Part shown: piece after piece, positions 60,557 through 64,000 of the stretch
Layout of the letters: each line of letters begins with the position of its first letter
Numbering within the stretch: the first letter of the stretch is position 1
Assembly: GCF_900232825.1 (NCBI RefSeq)
Contig: NZ_OCTP01000011.1
Location: 333,261 to 397,260, forward strand
Length of the DNA: 64,000 nt
Origin: Anaerococcus sp. Marseille-P3625
GTDB lineage: Bacteria > Bacillota > Clostridia > Tissierellales > Peptoniphilaceae
Direction: 5' to 3'
Translations under genes and position numbers: made by a program
Notes under the pieces: generated by a model
Seen by the model: the letters and a program-made list of their open reading frames with translations, nothing else
What the model was told of the DNA's origin: nothing
Database searches by the model: none

Positions 60557-63500
60557 TTAATATTTATTCTTTCTGCTTTTATATAAAGCAAAAGATGAAC
60601 CCATTAATACAAGTATAAGGTTAGTTGAATCTGCTATACCTGTCTTAACATTTTTATTGCCAGCTTGTTTTATTTTACTTCCATTTGAACCACTTTGACC
60701 AGTTTTTGTGTTTTGATCAGATTTTTTATTTGCTACAAATTTCCATTTTCCTACTAAAGTTAATTCGCCATTATCAGTTGTAGCACTTTCTTTATCAAAT
60801 CCTTCAAATATCCAAGTACCATCTTTTACTTTGACTTTTAATTTAGAAGGTTTTGTAGGTGAGAATTCAGAACCATTTTCTATTGTATCTACATCTGTAG
60901 GAATAAGATCTAAAACTTCTTTTGGCAGTGTTTTTCCTGGGGTAGATGATTCAAATTTATATTTTACATTAGATTTACCATCTATTGATGATTTCTTTTT
61001 GTAGATATGAACAGTATTACCGTCTTTATCTGTTTCAGTTTTTACAAATTCATAGCCTTCGATTTCCTTCTTAGGATTTTTACCATCTACACTTGGAGAA
61101 ATAACATTTCCTTTTTCATCAACAAAATTAGTTTTTGTCTTAGATGTTGAAGATTTCTTCTTGTAGATATGAACTGTATTACCGTCTTTGTCAGTTGTGG
61201 TTTCTACAAATTCATAGCCATCTATATCTTTCTTAGGGTTCTTGCCCTTTGTAGACTCAGAAATTTCATTTCCTTTTTCATCAACGTATTTTGTTGTTTT
61301 GCTTACACTTGGAGTTGATGTTTTTCTTCTGTAGATATGAACTGTATTACCGTCTTTATCAGTTGTAGTTTTTACAAATTCATAGCCATCTATATCCTTA
61401 TTAGGGTTCTTACCCTTTGTAGACTCAGAAATTTCATTTCCATTTTCATCAACGTATTTTGTTGTTTTTTGAGACTCTTTAGCTTTCTTTCTGTAAACAT
61501 ATATTACGTTGCCATTAGAATCTGTTTCTGTTCTTACTATTTCATATCCTGGAATTGCTTTGCTTGGATTTTTACCAGTTAGAGGATCTGAAAGTTCAAG
61601 TCCGTTTTCATCAACGAATTTAGTAACTACTTTTTTAGAAGGAGTTGGTAATTTTCTATAGATATGAGTAGTATTACCATTCTCATCAGTTGTAGTGTTT
61701 ACAAATTCATAACCTTTTATAGTTGCTGGTTCATAAGTTCCAACTTTATCAGCAAGTATTTGCTTACCTTCAGTGTCAACATATCTTGTTTGTACACCTT
61801 CTGTAGGATTTTTACTGTAAGTGTGAATTGTATTACCATTCCCATCTTTACTTGTACTTATAAAGTTGTAACCTTCAATAGTTTCTGGACCATTTGTTCC
61901 ATCCTTAGGTGGAAGTAGTTGATTTCCATTTACATCAACATATCTAGTTTCTACTGATGGGGTTGGACTTTGTTTTAGTCTATAAACATGAACAGTATTT
62001 CCATCTTTATCGGTGTAAGTCTTTACAAACTCATAAGCAGGAATATCCTTTTTATCTTTCTTGCCTTTTTCTTCCTGAGCAAGAGGATTACCAGCTTCAT
62101 CAACATACTTAGTTACTACATCTGTAGTAGGAGTAGTAGTTTTCTTCTTGTAGATATGTTTTGTATTGCCTTGTTCATCTTTTTCGGTTCTTACAAATTC
62201 ATACCCGTCGATATCTTTTTTGTCTTTTGTTCCAGTTTCTTTTTCAGATATAGTTTTGCCATCTTCGTCAACGTATTCTGTAACTACTTCTGCTGGTGGT
62301 GTGACTTTTTTCTTGTAGATATGTTTTGTATTGCCTTGTTCATCTTTTTCGGTTCTTACAAATTCATATCCATCAATTTCTTTATTTGGTTTTGTACCAT
62401 CTTCCTTAGGAGCAATAGTCTTACCATCTTCGTCAACGTATTCTGTAACTACAGCTGGTGTAGGAGTAGTCTTCTTTTTGTAGATATGTTTTGTATTTCC
62501 CTTATCATCAGTTTCGGTTCTTACAAATTCATATCCATCAATTTCTTTATTTGGTTTTGTACCATCTTCCTTAGGAGCAATAGTCTTACCATCTTCGTCA
62601 ACGTATTCTGTAACTACAGCTGGTGTAGGAGTAGTCTTCTTTTTGTAGATATGTTTTGTATTTCCCTTATCATCAGTTTCGGTTCTTACAAATTCATATC
62701 CATCAATTTCTTTATTTGGTTTTGTACCATCTTCCTTAGGAGCAATAGTCTTACCATCTTCGTCAACGTATTCTGTAACTACAGCTGGTGTAGGAGTAGT
62801 CTTCTTTTTGTAGATATGTTTTGTATTTCCCTTATCATCAGTTTCGGTTCTTACAAATTCATATCCATCAATTTCTTTATTTGGTTTTGTACCATCTTCC
62901 TTAGGAGCAATAGTCTTACCATCTTCGTCAACGTATTCTGTAACTACAGCTGGTGTAGGAGTAGTCTTCTTTTTGTAGATATGTTTTGTATTTCCCTTAT
63001 CATCAGTTTCGGTTCTTACAAATTCATATCCATCAATTTCTTTATTTGGTTTTGTACCATCTTCCTTAGGAGCAATAGTCTTACCATCTTCGTCAACGTA
63101 TTCTGTAACTACAGCTGGTGTAGGAGTAGTCTTCTTTTTGTAGATATGTTTTGTATTTCCCTTATCATCAGTTTCGGTTCTTACAAATTCATATCCATCA
63201 ATTTCTTTATTTGGTTTTGTACCATCTTCCTTAGGAGCAATAGTCTTACCATCTTCGTCAACGTATTCTGTAACTACAGCTGGTGTAGGAGTAGTCTTCT
63301 TTTTGTAGATATGTTTTGTATTTCCCTTATCATCAGTTTCGGTTCTTACAAATTCATATCCATCAATTTCTTTATTTGGTTTTGTACCATCTTCCTTAGG
63401 AGCAATAGTCTTACCATCTTCGTCAACGTATTCTGTAACTACAGCTGGTGTAGGAGTAGTCTTCTTTTTGTAGATATGTTTTGTATTTCCCTTATCATCA

Positions 63501-64000
63501 GTTTCGGTTCTTACAAATTCATATCCATCAATTTCTTTATTTGGTTTTGTACCATCTTCCTTAGGAGCAATAGTCTTACCATCTTCGTCAACGTATTCTG
63601 TAACTACAGCTGGTGTAGGAGTAGTCTTCTTTTTGTAGATATGTTTTGTATTTCCCTTATCATCAGTTTCGGTTCTTACAAATTCATATCCATCAATTTC
63701 TTTATTTGGTTTTGTACCATCTTCCTTAGGAGCAATAGTCTTACCATCTTCGTCAACGTATTCTGTAACTACAGCTGGTGTAGGAGTAGTCTTCTTTTTG
63801 TAGATATGTTTTGTATTTCCCTTATCATCAGTTTCGGTTCTTACAAATTCATATCCATCAATTTCTTTATTTGGTTTTGTACCATCTTCCTTAGGAGCAA
63901 TAGTCTTACCATCTTCGTCAACGTATTCTGTAACTACAGCTGGTGTAGGAGTAGTCTTCTTTTTGTAGATATGTTTTGTATTTCCCTTATCATCAGTTTC
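60557..64000 (-). CDS. Giant repeat-containing cell-wall-anchored surface protein (C-terminal part; runs off the right edge)
   Basis: An open minus-strand frame of 1147 codons plus stop enters from the right edge; its start lies outside. About 19 repeats of roughly 55 residues follow each other. In the repeated unit, YVDEDGKTIAPKEDG, GYEFVRTETDDKGN and HIYKKK are joined by a TTPTPAV linker, a pattern resembling MucBP-type beta domains. The units at 62347-64000 are identical; those nearer the C terminus are diverged. Then comes one SHIRT-like domain (LPKEVLDLIPTD, DGTWIFEGFDKES, LTLVGKWKF; 60730-60975). The tail has a polar spacer, NVKTG, a hydrophobic helix and KSRKNKY, a sortase signal of unusual type. 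It is probably an adhesin or stalk exposed on the wall. Confidence 0.85.
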   Translation of the reverse strand, partial: ETDDKGNTKHIYKKKTTPTPAVVTEYVDEDGKTIAPKEDGTKPNKEIDGYEFVRTETDDKGNTKHIYKKKTTPTPAVVTEYVDEDGKTIAPKEDGTKPNKEIDGYEFVRTETDDKGNTKHIYKKKTTPTPAVVTEYVDEDGKTIAPKEDGTKPNKEIDGYEFVRTETDDKGNTKHIYKKKTTPTPAVVTEYVDEDGKTIAPKEDGTKPNKEIDGYEFVRTETDDKGNTKHIYKKKTTPTPAVVTEYVDEDGKTIAPKEDGTKPNKEIDGYEFVRTETDDKGNTKHIYKKKTTPTPAVVTEYVDEDGKTIAPKEDGTKPNKEIDGYEFVRTETDDKGNTKHIYKKKTTPTPAVVTEYVDEDGKTIAPKEDGTKPNKEIDGYEFVRTETDDKGNTKHIYKKKTTPTPAVVTEYVDEDGKTIAPKEDGTKPNKEIDGYEFVRTETDDKGNTKHIYKKKTTPTPAVVTEYVDEDGKTIAPKEDGTKPNKEIDGYEFVRTETDDKGNTKHIYKKKTTPTPAVVTEYVDEDGKTIAPKEDGTKPNKEIDGYEFVRTEKDEQGNTKHIYKKKVTPPAEVVTEYVDEDGKTISEKETGTKDKKDIDGYEFVRTEKDEQGNTKHIYKKKTTTPTTDVVTKYVDEAGNPLAQEEKGKKDKKDIPAYEFVKTYTDKDGNTVHVYRLKQSPTPSVETRYVDVNGNQLLPPKDGTNGPETIEGYNFISTSKDGNGNTIHTYSKNPTEGVQTRYVDTEGKQILADKVGTYEPATIKGYEFVNTTTDENGNTTHIYRKLPTPSKKVVTKFVDENGLELSDPLTGKNPSKAIPGYEIVRTETDSNGNVIYVYRKKAKESQKTTKYVDENGNEISESTKGKNPNKDIDGYEFVKTTTDKDGNTVHIYRRKTSTPSVSKTTKYVDEKGNEISESTKGKNPKKDIDGYEFVETTTDKDGNTVHIYKKKSSTSKTKTNFVDEKGNVISPSVDGKNPKKEIEGYEFVKTETDKDGNTVHIYKKKSSIDGKSNVKYKFESSTPGKTLPKEVLDLIPTDVDTIENGSEFSPTKPSKLKVKVKDGTWIFEGFDKESATTDNGELTLVGKWKFVANKKSDQNTKTGQSGSNGSKIKQAGNKNVKTGIADSTNLILVLMGSSFALYKSRKNKY
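60599..60613 (-). other. Possible mid-anchor region of the sortase signal
   Basis: The codons for NLILVLMGSS sit between NVKTG (about 60637-60651) and the basic end KSRKNKY (60560-60580). The helix is short (about 16 residues), and Pro of LPXTG is replaced by Val. Confidence 0.5.
60976..62346 (-). repeat. Diverged 160-170-bp repeats of the surface gene
   Basis: About nine units, recognisable by the phase of the IYKK-coding segment (near 61000, 61155, 61325, 61490, 61650, 61812, 61978, 62147 and 62315), differ in sequence and slightly in length. Similarity to the perfect unit rises toward 62346. Confidence 0.85.
62347..64000 (-). repeat. Perfect 165-bp tandem repeat array (ten copies in window, continues beyond it)
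   Basis: The period is exactly 165 bp: the marker acagctggtg occurs at 62451, 62616, 62781, 62946, 63111, 63276, 63441, 63606, 63771 and 63936. I see no base difference between copies, including third codon positions. Each unit is 55 codons, so copy number can change without a frameshift. Confidence 0.95.

Noticed and set aside
61337..61918. Plus-strand reading frames inside the repeat region
   Set aside because: They are antisense shadows of the long minus-strand surface gene; their Ser/Cys/Phe-rich products mirror the repeat codons.
62347..64000. CRISPR array as explanation for the regular repeats
   Set aside because: The whole 165-bp unit is identical, there are no variable spacers, and it is an in-frame coding repeat.

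Overview
The window is low-GC DNA with AGGAGG-type ribosome sites, T-box leaders, Firmicutes-style gene content (FeoAB, PTS, GlpP, MurE, citrate lyase) and a sortase-anchored surface protein. Together these point to an anaerobic Gram-positive coccus of the Peptoniphilaceae, with Anaerococcus the most likely genus. That assignment is inference from gene content; no 16S gene is present. Nearly all the sequence is coding, and most genes lie on the minus strand in tight, overlapping operons.

Layout. (1) 1-6.97 kb: a glycerol catabolism operon on the minus strand (glpP, glpK, a GlpA-like dehydrogenase, a second flavoprotein and a DUF1667 Fe-S protein), with a convergent GlpA paralogue at the left edge. 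It has a leader terminator before glpP and a four-segment attenuator-like leader between glpK and the GlpA gene. (2) 6.97-18.5 kb: sugar transferase, PadR/RsuA pair, a helicase-nuclease, GNAT, a flavoprotein, and an ilvA-murE-BaiN-SAF oxidoreductase operon. (3) 18.5-24.2 kb: the rsmA-rnmV-tatD-metG housekeeping operon, divergent from tyrS, which has a T-box. (4) 24.3-28.2 kb: iron genes (flavodoxin with a Fur-like box, DUF3793, feoA-feoA-feoB and a 48-residue FeoB-associated membrane protein). (5) 28.5-33 kb: MORN protein, OatA-type O-acetyltransferase, threonine aldolase and small envelope proteins. (6) 33.1-37.9 kb: an ascorbate-type PTS locus with a SIS protein and a PRD regulator that seems to start at AUA. 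(7) 38-42.1 kb: a polysaccharide operon with a degenerate CpsD-like ATPase. (8) 42.2-47.5 kb: gltS, uppP, a TtcA-family protein, a WalJ-like hydrolase, malic enzyme and tRNA-Pro. (9) 47.6-55.9 kb: a complete citrate fermentation locus in two convergent halves (citG-citC; citDEF-transporter-gntR-citX-aldolase). (10) 56.1-60.1 kb: a T-box-controlled amino-acid ABC transporter and ornithine carbamoyltransferase. (11) 60.2 kb to the right edge: an IS3-type remnant, then the C-terminal 1147 residues of a giant surface protein made of 55-residue repeats.

How it works together. The cell can take up and ferment glycerol, citrate and a PTS sugar acid. Citrate lyase would give acetate and oxaloacetate; oxaloacetate could be decarboxylated by the nearby malic enzyme or by the DmpG-like aldolase in the operon. 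Iron uptake sits next to a flavodoxin that can replace ferredoxin when iron is short. Peptidoglycan and polysaccharide functions (murE, uppP, oatA, sugar transferase, GT2s) are scattered among them.

The strongest unusual feature is the right-edge surface gene. By my reading it has ten consecutive 165-bp units with no nucleotide difference, next to diverged units, a SHIRT domain and a NVKTG sorting signal. This is the architecture of a length-variable 'periscope' adhesin. Other leads are the AUA start, two TGnTATAAT-6-ATG leaderless-type starts, a CpsD homologue that has lost both nucleotide-binding motifs, and a Trp-type transporter whose T-box does not look tryptophan-specific.
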